Notes: generated from the sequence alone by a model not told the origin. Positions 45,037-54,710 are shown, counted from the stretch's first letter. The stretch: DNA of 64,000 nucleotides from Granulosicoccus antarcticus IMCC3135 (GCF_002215215.1 NZ_CP018632.1:3654501-3718500); one strand, 5' to 3'. Program-made: numbers and translations.

Positions 45037-46101
45037 ATGTTGAGAAAAACCAGTTCGATCGTCGCAGTAGCGGGATTGGCCCTGAGTACCTTTTGTGTGG
45101 CAGTTCAGGCTCAGGAACCGCAAGCTGGAAGCTACGTTCTTGATAGTCTGACACTCGAGAATGGTGAAGTGCTGGAGGAGGTCAAACTGGCCTACACAAC
45201 TTACGGTAATCCAGAGGGAGAGCCGGTGCTGCTCATGCATGGTACCCATGGGAATGGGGGCAAAATGCTGCCGGACCAGTTCAAGGAAGTGTTGTTCGCC
45301 GCCGGCCGGGCATTAGATGCCGAGAAGTACTTCTTCATCGCTCCCGATGCGCTGGGTACTGGGGAGTCGAGCAAACCGTCAGACGGCCTGAAAGCTGATT
45401 TTCCGACATACAACTACCACGACATGGTCAATGCACAATATGAGCTGCTGACCAAGCATTTCGAAATTGATCATCTGCGCCTGGTTTTCGGTTATTCCAT
45501 GGGCGGTATGATGGCGCTTGATTGGGCAATCATGTATCCCGATTTCATGGATGCCGTTGTGCCAATGGCCGCCTTCCCCGGACCGATGTCGGGCCGCAAC
45601 TGGGCATTGCGCAAGCTGCTCGTTGATAGTATCCAGCGCGATCCGAGCTACAACGATGGTAATTACACAGAGCCACCGCGCAGCTTCGTCGAAGGGCGGA
45701 TCTGGTTCAGCACGGCCAACTACCTGGGAGAGCGCAAGTTTTCGGCAATTGGTGATACCCGCGAAGCGGTCGATGCCATGATTGATAAACGCTATGAAGA
45801 TACCAACGTACCCGACGCTAATGATGCGCTGTATCAGTGGGGAGCCAGTCGCGATTTTGATCCGGTTCCAGGGCTTGAAAGTATCGAGGCCCATGTTCTG
45901 ATCATCAACTCTGATGATGATCCTCGCAATCCGCCAGTCCTCGATACCCTGACTTCAGGGCTTGCCAAAATCGCCCACGGTGAAAGTTTCATGATCAAAG
46001 GGACTGATGAGACTACCGGCCATGGCACAGTCATGAACTTCCCTGAGCTCTACGAAGGCAAGTTGGCCAAGTGGTTATCAGCTGTTCCGCATAGGGATTG
46101 A
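45037..46101 (+). CDS. Exported alpha/beta hydrolase (homoserine acetyltransferase-like fold)
   Basis: This 354-aa hydrolase has a signal peptide (SSIVAVAGLALSTFCVAVQA) and an alpha/beta-hydrolase core resembling the MetX/homoserine O-acetyltransferase-like group. The nucleophile is S154 in VFGYSMGGMMALDW, the acid is in LIINSDDDPRNPP near D293-295 and the His is H329 in TTGHGTVM. Because it is exported, a biosynthetic MetX role is unlikely; it more probably hydrolyses an ester in the periplasm. A ribosome site (GGAAGGAGAAG) precedes the ATG. It diverges from the GNAT remnant. Confidence 0.8.
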   Translation: MLRKTSSIVAVAGLALSTFCVAVQAQEPQAGSYVLDSLTLENGEVLEEVKLAYTTYGNPEGEPVLLMHGTHGNGGKMLPDQFKEVLFAAGRALDAEKYFFIAPDALGTGESSKPSDGLKADFPTYNYHDMVNAQYELLTKHFEIDHLRLVFGYSMGGMMALDWAIMYPDFMDAVVPMAAFPGPMSGRNWALRKLLVDSIQRDPSYNDGNYTEPPRSFVEGRIWFSTANYLGERKFSAIGDTREAVDAMIDKRYEDTNVPDANDALYQWGASRDFDPVPGLESIEAHVLIINSDDDPRNPPVLDTLTSGLAKIAHGESFMIKGTDETTGHGTVMNFPELYEGKLAKWLSAVPHRD

Positions 46102-46146
46102 ACCGAACAGCGTAGCCCTTTGCAAGTGTCTGTTTGATCAGTCTGG

Positions 46147-46608
46147 TTATTGACCTCGATATAGGCAAAAACTCTCTGCATCTTTTCCATCTATAGTTGG
46201 ATCGTTCGCAAAGAAATTCTCAATACCGCTCTTTATGGTGTTGTTGAGTTCGCGTGTGTTGAGAATTTTTATTGTCTCTATAACCGGGTTGGCAGCAGAG
46301 TTTTCATACAAGAACATTTCACCTGAACTGCCGCTGCGATTGAACTTCTGCGATACATTCAGAATAGTTCTATCAAGATAGAAAATCGCTATTTTCCGAT
46401 CGAACGAAGACTGATAAGATTCATATTTTCTAAACTCAGAACGCATATCCCCAAGCTCTGGTCTGTCCGGGTCTGACGAACATATGTTTTCAGAGACATT
46501 CCATTTTCCGTCAAGGTAACGCTTGGAGGGTCCTGCCGAACAAGCTGTTAGAAAAATGACTATTAGCAATACAGCCTTTGCGAAGTGGTTTTTGTATGTT
46601 GTGGCCAT
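46147..46608 (-). CDS. Hypothetical small lipoprotein
   Basis: This 153-aa lipoprotein has a hydrophobic signal (KAVLLIVIFLTAC) with the lipobox Cys at about residue 23, and a short mature domain that I cannot assign. The region reads more AT-rich than its neighbours, consistent with foreign origin. It lies between the alpha/beta hydrolase and the left end of the TnpB element, where one would expect the missing half of the FKBP gene if the element had inserted cleanly. Confidence 0.6.
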   Translation of the reverse strand: MATTYKNHFAKAVLLIVIFLTACSAGPSKRYLDGKWNVSENICSSDPDRPELGDMRSEFRKYESYQSSFDRKIAIFYLDRTILNVSQKFNRSGSSGEMFLYENSAANPVIETIKILNTRELNNTIKSGIENFFANDPTIDGKDAESFCLYRGQ

Positions 46609-46770
46609 AATTTGATCAGACTGAGCGGCAAACCCCGTCGTTTAGCCGGGCCTGCGCTCAGGGCGGGGTCCTAGCGAATGTGAGAGCTGAAAACGATAAT
46701 ACTGTATATATTTATAGCTTTCTGGTGCAATAAACGGAATTAGCCTGTGTAACGCGGTTAAGATAGAGGC

Positions 46771-47841
46771 ATGGATCAGGCATCTTCCAATCAGAAACAA
46801 CTGCGCACGCTGAGACTGCGTGTCAAGGACAAACATGCCGCTGAGCTTTCCCGTCAGGCACGAGCCGTCAATTACGTCTGGAATTACATCAACGAGCTGT
46901 CAGAGCGCAGTATTCGCGAACTGGGCTGTTTTCTTTCGGTCTTCGATCTTCACTCATACACCACTGGCGCCAGTAAAGAGCTGGGTTTGCATAGCCATAC
47001 GGTGCAGAAAGTAGCAGGCTCCTACGTTCAGGCAAGAATCCAGTTCAGGAAGCGCAAACTGGCGTGGCGCAGGTCCGGGGGAGTACGGCGCTCGTTGGGT
47101 TGGGTGCCATTCAATACCGGTCACGCCCGCTGGCGTAACGGTCAGGTGCATTTCAATGGTACAGCTTACGGTGTCTGGGATAGCTACGGACTGGCAGGTT
47201 ACACGCTTCGCTCTGGATCATTCAGTGAGGATAGTCGGGGTCGGTGGTATTTCAACGTCGCTGTTGAGGTACCGATCAGGAAGTCAACGGGCAAGATCGC
47301 CATGGGTATTGACTTGGGGTGCAAGGATGCTGCGACCACCAGTGAGGCAGATGTATTGCATGGGCGCTGGTATCGAGCGGATGAGAAAGCGTTGGCCACG
47401 GCCCAGCGGGCAAGAAAGAAGCGTCAGACAAAGAAGATACACGCCAGAATAAAAAACCGTCGCAGTAACGGAATCCATCAGTTTTCTACAAGGATTGTAG
47501 AAAAGAGTGCGGCGGTGTTTGTCGGAAACGTCTCATCCAAAGCGATGGTAAAGACTACGATGGCCAAGTCAGCACTGGATGCTGGTTGGTCTAGCCTCAA
47601 GAGAGCCCTGGAATATAAATGCGCTAGCGCAGGGGTTATCTACCAAGAAGTGAACGAGGCATACTCCACCCGAACCTGTTCTGAGTGCGGTGCACTCAGC
47701 GGTCCGAAAGGACTGAAAGAGCTCGGAATAAGGCAATGGAGCTGTGTCGAGTGTGGAAGCTCGCACGATCGCGATATAAACGCGGCCCGCAACATTGCCG
47801 CTCTGGGAATTCAGAGCCTTGCAGAAGGAGCCTACGAATGA
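46771..47841 (+). CDS. tnpB: RNA-guided nuclease TnpB
   Basis: This 356-aa TnpB belongs to a common proteobacterial subgroup. N-terminal LRVKDKHAAELSRQARAVNY and WNYINELSERS precede the RuvC-like nuclease. The first catalytic Asp is D181 in MGIDLGCKDAAT. At the canonical RuvC-II Glu position the sequence is FVGNVSS with Gly252. A Glu instead appears at E296 in EVNEAYSTRTCSECG, matching the rearranged active site described for some TnpBs. The zinc knuckle is TCSECG and CVECGSS, and the last Asp is D335 in SHDRDINAARN. It would cut DNA guided by an RNA made from the element's right end. Confidence 0.88.
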   Translation: MDQASSNQKQLRTLRLRVKDKHAAELSRQARAVNYVWNYINELSERSIRELGCFLSVFDLHSYTTGASKELGLHSHTVQKVAGSYVQARIQFRKRKLAWRRSGGVRRSLGWVPFNTGHARWRNGQVHFNGTAYGVWDSYGLAGYTLRSGSFSEDSRGRWYFNVAVEVPIRKSTGKIAMGIDLGCKDAATTSEADVLHGRWYRADEKALATAQRARKKRQTKKIHARIKNRRSNGIHQFSTRIVEKSAAVFVGNVSSKAMVKTTMAKSALDAGWSSLKRALEYKCASAGVIYQEVNEAYSTRTCSECGALSGPKGLKELGIRQWSCVECGSSHDRDINAARNIAALGIQSLAEGAYE

Positions 47842-47859
47842 GCGAAGAGGAAAAGAATC

Positions 47860-47888
47860 CTCTTCTCTTCAGGGAGAGGAGAATTCAA
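47860..47888 (+). ncRNA. Right-end/omega-RNA hairpin of the TnpB element
   Basis: CTCTTCTC pairs with GAGAGGAG (one G-T) around TTCAGG, followed by AATTCAA. It lies 19 bases after the tnpB stop. In this group the guide RNA ends with such a hairpin and the guide follows directly; here the guide would read into the FKBP fragment from 47889. Confidence 0.6.
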
Positions 47889-48101
47889 AGCAGCTATTCG
47901 CGTGGTGAACCTAATACGTTCCCTCTGTCCGGCACCATATTGGGGTTTGCAGAGGGCGTTCAACTTATGAGCGTCGGGAGTCGGTATAGATTTGTGATGC
48001 CACCTGAGCTTGCATATGGGGATGGTGGCAATGGAACGCAGATTGGATCAGGCGCTGTATTGATTTTTGTTATTGAGTTGTTGGAAATCAATACGGCCTG
48101 A
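47889..48101 (+). pseudogene. FKBP-type peptidyl-prolyl isomerase, C-terminal 70 codons
   Basis: The fragment SSYSRGEPNTFPLSGTI, then GFAEGVQLMSVGSRYRF and PPELAYGDGGNGTQIGSGA, ends in a normal FKBP C-terminal strand, LIFVIELLEI. The first half of the domain is missing. The fragment begins exactly at the TnpB element's right end. The N-terminal half is not on the other side of the element. Confidence 0.8.
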
Positions 48102-48130
48102 AGTTTGGCCTTTGAGGATCACAATCCTCG

Positions 48131-51100
48131 TTAACGGGGACGAGTGCCATTCTGGAATTGGGTTGCGATGTCGCCGCTAAGCAGCGCTATGAAGGCAGTC
48201 CAGTTCGTAGCGCTGCTTACGCTTGGGTTCCAGAGATCCTTGTCGGCGGTGGATGTCGGATCGGGGCCGGGAACGTAGGCGCTCGGATCGCTGCGTCCGA
48301 ACCCGCCGCCGCTGGCCTGTGCTTTGAGTGCGGCGACAAGGTCAGGGCCGGTCAGGGGAACATAGGATGACTGGACGCCAAGCACGGCGCCGGCAGCATT
48401 GCGACGCGCATTGACTACCGCTTGAGGGCGGCCGAAGCTCAGACGCTCGTCGAAGAGCGCAGCGGTAAGCGCTGCATCAAATACCAATCCACGTCGACCA
48501 GTATGGGCAGCACCGGTGAAAAGGACCGCATCATCCACGATCATTGTTGTCGCCGCGCTATGAAAATCACGCCCCAAACCGCCGGTGGGTGAGACCCAGG
48601 CAACACGCTCCGCCGCCGCCGCTGCAAGGTCAGCCAATGCCTTTTGCAGACCGGATCGCCGCACTGCGTCCACTTTCAGATTGCGATCGGGCAGATGCAT
48701 CTTGGGCAGGACCAGCACCAGGTGCAGGGCTGCGTTTGCAGTGAGTCGATCGGTCAACGCCTGCAGAATGCGAATGTCACCACTGGCATCGGTCCAGGCA
48801 TCGGCGTCGAGTGCCGGAGTCTGTAGCCAGATCAGATCCTCGGCCCGGGCGATGGCGGCTAGCGCGGCGCGGGCAAAGCCCTGTGCCCCTTTTCTGTGTT
48901 TATCCAAGAGTCGATCGAATGCAGCCGAGGCGATATCATCATCGAAGCTGGTGCTGTCGATGATGCCATCGACAGTCTGTCCCCCCGAAAGGCTGGCCAG
49001 AACCGAATCAATTCGTTGTTTGATGCCTGGGTTGGCGGCATCGGCGCTATCCCAGACGGTGCCCGGATCGACCGTGTCCGGTATAAGCGACATCAGCAGA
49101 TCGCCATGCGTGCCCTTTGCCGCCGTCTCCAGAACCGCACTCCAGGGGCCAGCGGTGGTTGGAGCCTCTGCGGCGGTGAAGGTTCGGCCCATGAGTGATA
49201 CGAATTCTACGATGTCGCTCGGGCGTCTTTCTCGCATCAGAAGCCTTAATCGATCTGCCGCTGGACCTGCAAGGCCCAGGCCTTCTCCGTGTATTTCCGG
49301 TGCGGCGTTCACGCCTGGATGAGCTTGCGCGGCAGGAGGTGCCTCGTGCCATCTGCGCCGGCCTGCAACCGCAGCAATTACCCCGCGATTACCGGTGGAG
49401 TCGTAGGCGGCGAATTCGTAGATTTCCTGCCCTTGTGCGCCTGTATGAAAGCCTGTCTCGTGCAAGCGTTCGGGGCCTCCGGCAACTTGTGAATCAGGCA
49501 GGTCGCCCGGCGTTGTCTGAGTGAAGGCGGGTGCGTTGGTCATGATACGGTCGCTCCCATCGGCACTGTTGGGCAGGCTTGTGCTCAGATCGGTGGCACG
49601 CAGCGTGGTCATGTCGACGGCAGTGAAATCCTCTGCCGTGATAGCACCAGCCATGGCGATAAGACTGTGCCCCGGTGCGATAGTGCTCGCCGCAGCAAGA
49701 GGCGCGCCTGCCGTTTCCGGACTGTAGAGTGTCAGAGCGCCAAGGTTTCCCATATCAGCCGCTCCAGCGCTGGAATCGATTGCCGGACGGTCAGCGCGAC
49801 GGTCGGTATAGAGGCGACTGCCCTCTGTTGTCGTTTGCAGAAGATCGTAGCTGAAAGGGGGCGAGTCCGTACCTCCACCCGCTTCGCCGTCGGGCAGTGG
49901 CAAGAGTATAAGTGCACTGCCTGCTGCGTCGGCCAGGGCTGCGCCGCCAGTCATTCGGAACCGACGTCCTGTCGTCGTATCGCGGCCTACAGGCCAGGCG
50001 CGCACCCACGCCCCTGGTACCAGGGTGGTATCGAAGCGAAGCACGATGCTCTGCCCCTGGGCTGTCGAGTCGCTCTGCTCTCCGGAGCCTTTGAGGCTGT
50101 GTGCCGTTGCGACCGGTTCATCGAAAGCGTTGTCGAAAACATCGCCGGCGGCCAGCACCGCGGATGGCTGTGGTCCATAATCACGATCCAGCTCAGGCGC
50201 TGTGAAATCAACGGTCGCACCGGAGTCGGCGAACCGTGCCATGACTTCGGTGGCGACAGAGTCGGCGGTGGGTAAGAACAGAGGATCGGCACTGTTCTGT
50301 CCGGGTGTTACGCGTCGGCGTGGATCGGCTTGCGCCGAGTCAGCGACGCGGCTGAGTCCAACCAGGTGACGCTCAACATCCATGATGGCGATACGCTGGA
50401 AATCACGCGCAAGAGCCGTCGTGGCGGCCCATCCTGCAAAAGGTGTGGCGGATTCGGGCGCGGCATAGGGACCGGCGGGCAAGGGGGCAATGCGCGGGAT
50501 CGGGACGGTGTCGGTGTCGACAGATGCGGCGCTCGATAGTGCGATGGCAGGGGTCGCCGTGGTGTCGACTGTGAACAGAACGTCTGAGCCTTCGATCGGC
50601 AACAATCCGGTCATATTGCCGGTTATGCGGTTTTTCACAGCCTCTTCCAGCGGCCCTTGATGAGCGTTGACTAACAGGACGCTGCGCGTGTCCGTCACAC
50701 GGGCTGTACGTTGCCGGGTGGTGTCCGATGCGGCCCAGAGATTGTCCCAGTCGTTCTCGGCAAGCCGAGCCCAGATCGCGGCCAGCGTGCCCGGGTCAAA
50801 GGCTCGGCCACCGCGGGTGAAGGTCCAGAGCTTGGCGTCAATCGGAGCTGTCGAGTTGTTCTCCAGCAAGCGCCGCTCGTCTGTCTCGGGACGACGGAGA
50901 ATGGCCGCGGGTTTGTTCGCGTTGGCTAGTCCTCCTGACGTTGTGAGACCGACATAGGCTGCGCGTTCAGCATCGTCCGCCAGTGCGGCGGCCACGCTAC
51001 GCAAGTCAGCGGCATCGAAAGCGGGCAAAATGTTCTGCAGGTTCGCCACACTCGCTACCGTGCCGGGAGACAGTTCAAGCGCAAGCTGCGTAATGACTGG

Positions 51101-51487
51101 TCGCGTACGTTGATCGTCGATCGGTGCCGTCGTTGCATCCGGACGTGGTACCGCCTGCGACAAAGCGCCCAACCGCTCTGCCACTTCGGGTAAAAGACGA
51201 AAGAGCAGGATCAGCGCATTGTCGGCAAATGCCGGGCTACCGTTTGCCTGTCGTAAACGCGCCAGAGCAGGAGGACGACTGGCCGTTGCAACCAGATACG
51301 ACAGCGTCCCATTGGCCGGTGCATTCCAGATCGCGCCAGGTGTAAACCGGCGCGCAACTGACAAATCGGGAGACGGCACCGGGAGTTCGGGCAGATCACC
51401 AGGGTCGGCGGCCGAGGTCTCGAACATGGGGCCCAGGGCAGGCGAGAAGAGACCGAGACTGGATGGTGCAGGGACGAGAGATGGCAT
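48131..51487 (-). CDS. Giant operon protein 3 (1118 aa) with degenerate PLD-like domain
   Basis: This is the last of three large genes in one operon. It has no signal peptide or membrane helix and is rich in Ala, Asp, Thr and Pro. Most of it is unrecognised. Near the C-terminus the segment FHSAATTMIVDDAVLFTGAA resembles the HxK(x4)D block of phospholipase D-type domains. The Lys is absent and the His (H976) is two residues further from the Asp (D985/D986), so catalysis by the usual mechanism is doubtful. A perfect AGGAGG ribosome site lies eight bases before the ATG, overlapping the end of the second gene. It shares base composition and orientation with the other two giants. Confidence 0.7.
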   Translation of the reverse strand: MPSLVPAPSSLGLFSPALGPMFETSAADPGDLPELPVPSPDLSVARRFTPGAIWNAPANGTLSYLVATASRPPALARLRQANGSPAFADNALILLFRLLPEVAERLGALSQAVPRPDATTAPIDDQRTRPVITQLALELSPGTVASVANLQNILPAFDAADLRSVAAALADDAERAAYVGLTTSGGLANANKPAAILRRPETDERRLLENNSTAPIDAKLWTFTRGGRAFDPGTLAAIWARLAENDWDNLWAASDTTRQRTARVTDTRSVLLVNAHQGPLEEAVKNRITGNMTGLLPIEGSDVLFTVDTTATPAIALSSAASVDTDTVPIPRIAPLPAGPYAAPESATPFAGWAATTALARDFQRIAIMDVERHLVGLSRVADSAQADPRRRVTPGQNSADPLFLPTADSVATEVMARFADSGATVDFTAPELDRDYGPQPSAVLAAGDVFDNAFDEPVATAHSLKGSGEQSDSTAQGQSIVLRFDTTLVPGAWVRAWPVGRDTTTGRRFRMTGGAALADAAGSALILLPLPDGEAGGGTDSPPFSYDLLQTTTEGSRLYTDRRADRPAIDSSAGAADMGNLGALTLYSPETAGAPLAAASTIAPGHSLIAMAGAITAEDFTAVDMTTLRATDLSTSLPNSADGSDRIMTNAPAFTQTTPGDLPDSQVAGGPERLHETGFHTGAQGQEIYEFAAYDSTGNRGVIAAVAGRRRWHEAPPAAQAHPGVNAAPEIHGEGLGLAGPAADRLRLLMRERRPSDIVEFVSLMGRTFTAAEAPTTAGPWSAVLETAAKGTHGDLLMSLIPDTVDPGTVWDSADAANPGIKQRIDSVLASLSGGQTVDGIIDSTSFDDDIASAAFDRLLDKHRKGAQGFARAALAAIARAEDLIWLQTPALDADAWTDASGDIRILQALTDRLTANAALHLVLVLPKMHLPDRNLKVDAVRRSGLQKALADLAAAAAERVAWVSPTGGLGRDFHSAATTMIVDDAVLFTGAAHTGRRGLVFDAALTAALFDERLSFGRPQAVVNARRNAAGAVLGVQSSYVPLTGPDLVAALKAQASGGGFGRSDPSAYVPGPDPTSTADKDLWNPSVSSATNWTAFIALLSGDIATQFQNGTRPR

Positions 51488-51499
51488 GTCGGTCCTCCT

Positions 51500-54400
51500 T
51501 CAGATGATGTGCTCGATGGCAGGACTTTCACGCCCTACAGGATCAATCAGACGTAAGCGGTAGCGGGTACCCGATGGCAGAACCTCACCTGCTGCACTCT
51601 CAACGACGAAGAGCGTGCCTGCCGATGCTGATTCCTCGCTGATGAGGGTGAGCCCCTGATCGGGCAAGGCGCGTTCGATGCGAATAAGCCAGGGGCCGGA
51701 TGATCCGGGTGTCAAGTCGATCGGGTAGCTGAAGTTGATTCTGATATTACGCCGTCCGCCGATAGCGGGTGTGCTGCTGCCGCCCAGCAAGGTCGGTGCA
51801 ACCGGTCCGTTTCTGGGTACGATGGTCAGCGTTGTGGGTGCGCTCGGCGGACCCCAGAGGCCCGGTACGGTGCCGGAGGCTGCGGCCATCGAACCCGGTT
51901 CTGGAGCGCCCTGTACCTCAGCGAGCCAGGCGTAGTTCACGAAGGCTGCCAATCGGGCTGCGGGGGCGACAAGTGCTGTGCCCACATCACGAAAGATTGC
52001 AGTCTGTAGTCCCGTCGCTGGATCCACGGCTTGCATTGAAATCGTGGCGATGATCGGATTGCGAATCGGATCGACCACTCCGGAGCGGGTACGTCGGATG
52101 CGGGCAACCGAACCTTCGCTCATGCCAGGACGCAGCGTAACGGTGACTTCGGCAACAAGCTCGGATTCGCCCGAGGTGGCTGGCACGAGACGGACTGTGA
52201 TGCTCGGTCTGGCCGGTGGATCGCTGTTCGGTACGCCATAGAAGACCGTGTCGAGCGTCGTAAGATCGGGCCCGGCAGCGTTTGCAGCGGACTCAACGGC
52301 GATTTTGTAGGCACTCAGGATGCGCAAGGTGCCCGGCAGGCCGTGACGGAACCGCAGCGTCGGGCTAGTCTCGATCGCCTCTTCCAGCCGTTCAAACAGG
52401 CTCGCCGGAAAACGCTCCTGCGCTGTGCGCAATGCGCCCGCTCGTACCGCCGGATCAGGTTCGGCGACCAGGGTTGCCAGCAAGGCGGTGTCCGCGCTGT
52501 CAGCGGAATTGCGCAGATGATCTCGCAGCCGATTTTCGTCTGCATAGTAGATCGCATAGCGCTGCGCCGTGCTACCGGGAATGTCACGCTCCACCCACGC
52601 TGTGCCGGTTGCATCGGGTCGGGCGGCGTAATCCAGAACATCCGGGATCGGGATCTGTGTCGGCGGGTAAGGATCGACCATTGACAGACGTAGCGGCTCG
52701 GAAGGGGTCGAGATCTGCGCTGCGGTATCTACCCAGACGGCGATTATCTCGAGTTTGCGCGTCTGCGTGCGCGAGATTGCCGGACCGTCGAAGGTGATCC
52801 TCACACCTCGTTGATCTTCACCTGCCGGGACGTTTTGGCCAGGAATATTGGTGTTCGGGTGGATCGAGATAGCGCCAGCAACCGGCAGCAGCTGGACAGG
52901 CCCGAAAGCAGCCCCGTCGACGCGTACCGTCAGTTGGGCGCGCAGGAGAGAGAAAGCTCCCGGCGCCAGGGCCGCCTCTTCAGGCAGCGGCACGGTTGCC
53001 GTGATTCGCCCGAATGACAGATTTGTGGAGATGTCAGGTTGGCGATAGCTACCGAGCAATACAGGGCGCGGTGGTTTGGGTCTTGGTCCGGCCTTGCCGG
53101 TTGCAACATCGAAGTCGGAATAGCGACCGAAGCGATCCATATTGGCCGCATGGAGCGTGAAATCATCCGGCCCGGTGCGATTGTCGGTGATCAGCGCCTG
53201 GGCAGGCGTTGTAACAATCGGTGCTGGGGCCGATGGATTTTCGCTGGGTGGGGAAGGCAGGATCAGTGTCCGCCAGATGCCTTGACCAATATTCTTGTCC
53301 TTGTTGAGCGCACGCCACATACCGCTTGCGGGAGGCTGGCGCATCTGCAGTGTCAAGGCTCCGGCGACAGGTACGTCGTTTACGCCGGTCTCTGTCACTC
53401 GAATGGGTGTGCCGATCCGGGCCGGAAGCCAGTTGACATGCCGTGGTACGTCAAGGGAAGGTGGTGTCAGCGGATCGAGTGGGGCAAGGTAATCGGCAAC
53501 GGCAAGTGCGCCCATGTCGAAGCCCGAGAAGGGCGAGAGAGCCGAGGTTGCTTCGATTCCACGTTCGCCCAGCCAGCCTTTGACAAGGTTGGTGAAATGG
53601 TTGAAAAGTTCGGTATGTGACGACAGTCCATGTGTTGCACGCGCCGCCGAGATCAGTAACGTGGTAAGCACTCCACCTTCGATCATGATCTGATCGGTCG
53701 GGTTCGGAAAGTAGGCGGTCAGACGATAGAGGCTCAGGCGATACTCCGAGTCGCCTGTATTGTCCTGATCCAGTGTCTTGTAGCCCATCCAGCTGCCGCT
53801 GCCCGGGTCAACCTGTCCTTGCAGAACCAGTCCCAGAGTCGGCACCCGGGCCTCGGCAGTGCCATCGGGCAAGACTGTCCCACCTGTCGCGTTCGTCAGC
53901 GTATGGCGTGTGACATGTTCATGTTGCGGCACCGGGCCGGTGATCAGCTCATCCAGTGGTTTGTTGAGACCGTCAAAGAGGGTCTGGACGCGTTTGAACT
54001 CTTGTGCGCTATTGTGCCCCGGTGCGCTGAAGCGTGGCAGGGCGCTGGATAGATCCTGCATCGGGCGACGCTGAGGGGTCTGGCTCTGCAGCCTGCTGGC
54101 GCAAAGTTGCTCCCAATTCGACAGGCTCACGTAACGAGAACCACCGGGATGCGGCAGGTTCAGGACGTCTATCACGCGCCACCCGAGCTTCTGCGGGCGC
54201 TCGGCATCGATCCAGCGAATTCCGACGACAGTGCCGTTGCCACGGATCACGAAACTGACCAGACCGGGGGCCGAGAAAGCGAAAGGGGGTTCCGAGCGGC
54301 TGCCCAGCGCGCTGAGGCCATCATTGGCGGAGCGGACGAAGGCTTTGACCTGCATGGCGGTGCGGAACGTGAGCGGCGATCCCGGGTCAGCAATGATTTC

Positions 54401-54709
54401 AGCCCAGAGCGCTGTGACTGTCGGCACGCTGGGCAGCGTTACTACAACCTCGTCACCCTGTGACATCGAGAACGGCGGCTGCAGGATATTCCCAGCCTTG
54501 CTACGCCATACGGCATCAGTGCGATGATTCAGTTGCTTGAAATCCCTGTCCCGCACATCCGCACGTTCCAACACGAAGGGAGCTGCGGGCAGGCCGAGTA
54601 AGGGGTGATGCGCAACGCGGACATGCACGCCTTCCCGGGCGTGGCTGTCACTCTTGTCGACATATAACGCCTGCAGATTCAGAAGGCCAGGGTTCGCAAA
54701 TTCGGTCAT
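51500..54709 (-). CDS. Giant operon protein 2 (1069 aa), FN3-like segments
   Basis: This 1069-aa protein has no signal peptide or transmembrane segment. The N-terminal third is unrecognised. The second half has several strand-rich segments with the look of fibronectin type III or Ig-like domains, for example near residues 560-720 and at the C-terminus (SGTRYRLRLIDPVGRES). It starts one base after the stop of the 2796-aa gene (TGA-G-ATG), so the two are tightly coupled. Function is unknown. The domain types suggest a structural or binding protein in a large assembly; I infer this only. Confidence 0.65.
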   Translation of the reverse strand: MTEFANPGLLNLQALYVDKSDSHAREGVHVRVAHHPLLGLPAAPFVLERADVRDRDFKQLNHRTDAVWRSKAGNILQPPFSMSQGDEVVVTLPSVPTVTALWAEIIADPGSPLTFRTAMQVKAFVRSANDGLSALGSRSEPPFAFSAPGLVSFVIRGNGTVVGIRWIDAERPQKLGWRVIDVLNLPHPGGSRYVSLSNWEQLCASRLQSQTPQRRPMQDLSSALPRFSAPGHNSAQEFKRVQTLFDGLNKPLDELITGPVPQHEHVTRHTLTNATGGTVLPDGTAEARVPTLGLVLQGQVDPGSGSWMGYKTLDQDNTGDSEYRLSLYRLTAYFPNPTDQIMIEGGVLTTLLISAARATHGLSSHTELFNHFTNLVKGWLGERGIEATSALSPFSGFDMGALAVADYLAPLDPLTPPSLDVPRHVNWLPARIGTPIRVTETGVNDVPVAGALTLQMRQPPASGMWRALNKDKNIGQGIWRTLILPSPPSENPSAPAPIVTTPAQALITDNRTGPDDFTLHAANMDRFGRYSDFDVATGKAGPRPKPPRPVLLGSYRQPDISTNLSFGRITATVPLPEEAALAPGAFSLLRAQLTVRVDGAAFGPVQLLPVAGAISIHPNTNIPGQNVPAGEDQRGVRITFDGPAISRTQTRKLEIIAVWVDTAAQISTPSEPLRLSMVDPYPPTQIPIPDVLDYAARPDATGTAWVERDIPGSTAQRYAIYYADENRLRDHLRNSADSADTALLATLVAEPDPAVRAGALRTAQERFPASLFERLEEAIETSPTLRFRHGLPGTLRILSAYKIAVESAANAAGPDLTTLDTVFYGVPNSDPPARPSITVRLVPATSGESELVAEVTVTLRPGMSEGSVARIRRTRSGVVDPIRNPIIATISMQAVDPATGLQTAIFRDVGTALVAPAARLAAFVNYAWLAEVQGAPEPGSMAAASGTVPGLWGPPSAPTTLTIVPRNGPVAPTLLGGSSTPAIGGRRNIRINFSYPIDLTPGSSGPWLIRIERALPDQGLTLISEESASAGTLFVVESAAGEVLPSGTRYRLRLIDPVGRESPAIEHII

Positions 54710-54710
54710 C

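Larger units (their letters stand above)
46621..47888 (+). mobile_element. TnpB-only (IS1341-type) element of the IS200/IS605 group
   Basis: The left side holds a GC-rich structured segment (46621-46669; ACCCCG pairs with CGGGGT, CTGAGC with GCTCAG), then tnpB, then a right-end hairpin finishing with GAATTCAA at 47881-47888. No Y1 transposase (TnpA) is present. The right end joins directly to codon S of an FKBP-type gene fragment. Boundaries on the left are approximate. Confidence 0.65.

Noticed and set aside
47685-47888. N-terminal part of a longer frame leading into the FKBP fragment
   Set aside because: It overlaps tnpB in another frame and its product is not FKBP-like; only the part from 47889 is.
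42484-48101. Integron gene-cassette array
   Set aside because: Small genes of cassette-like types lie here, but I could not find paired RYYYAAC/GTTRRRY attC sites or an integrase; truncations and TnpB-type ends explain the region better.
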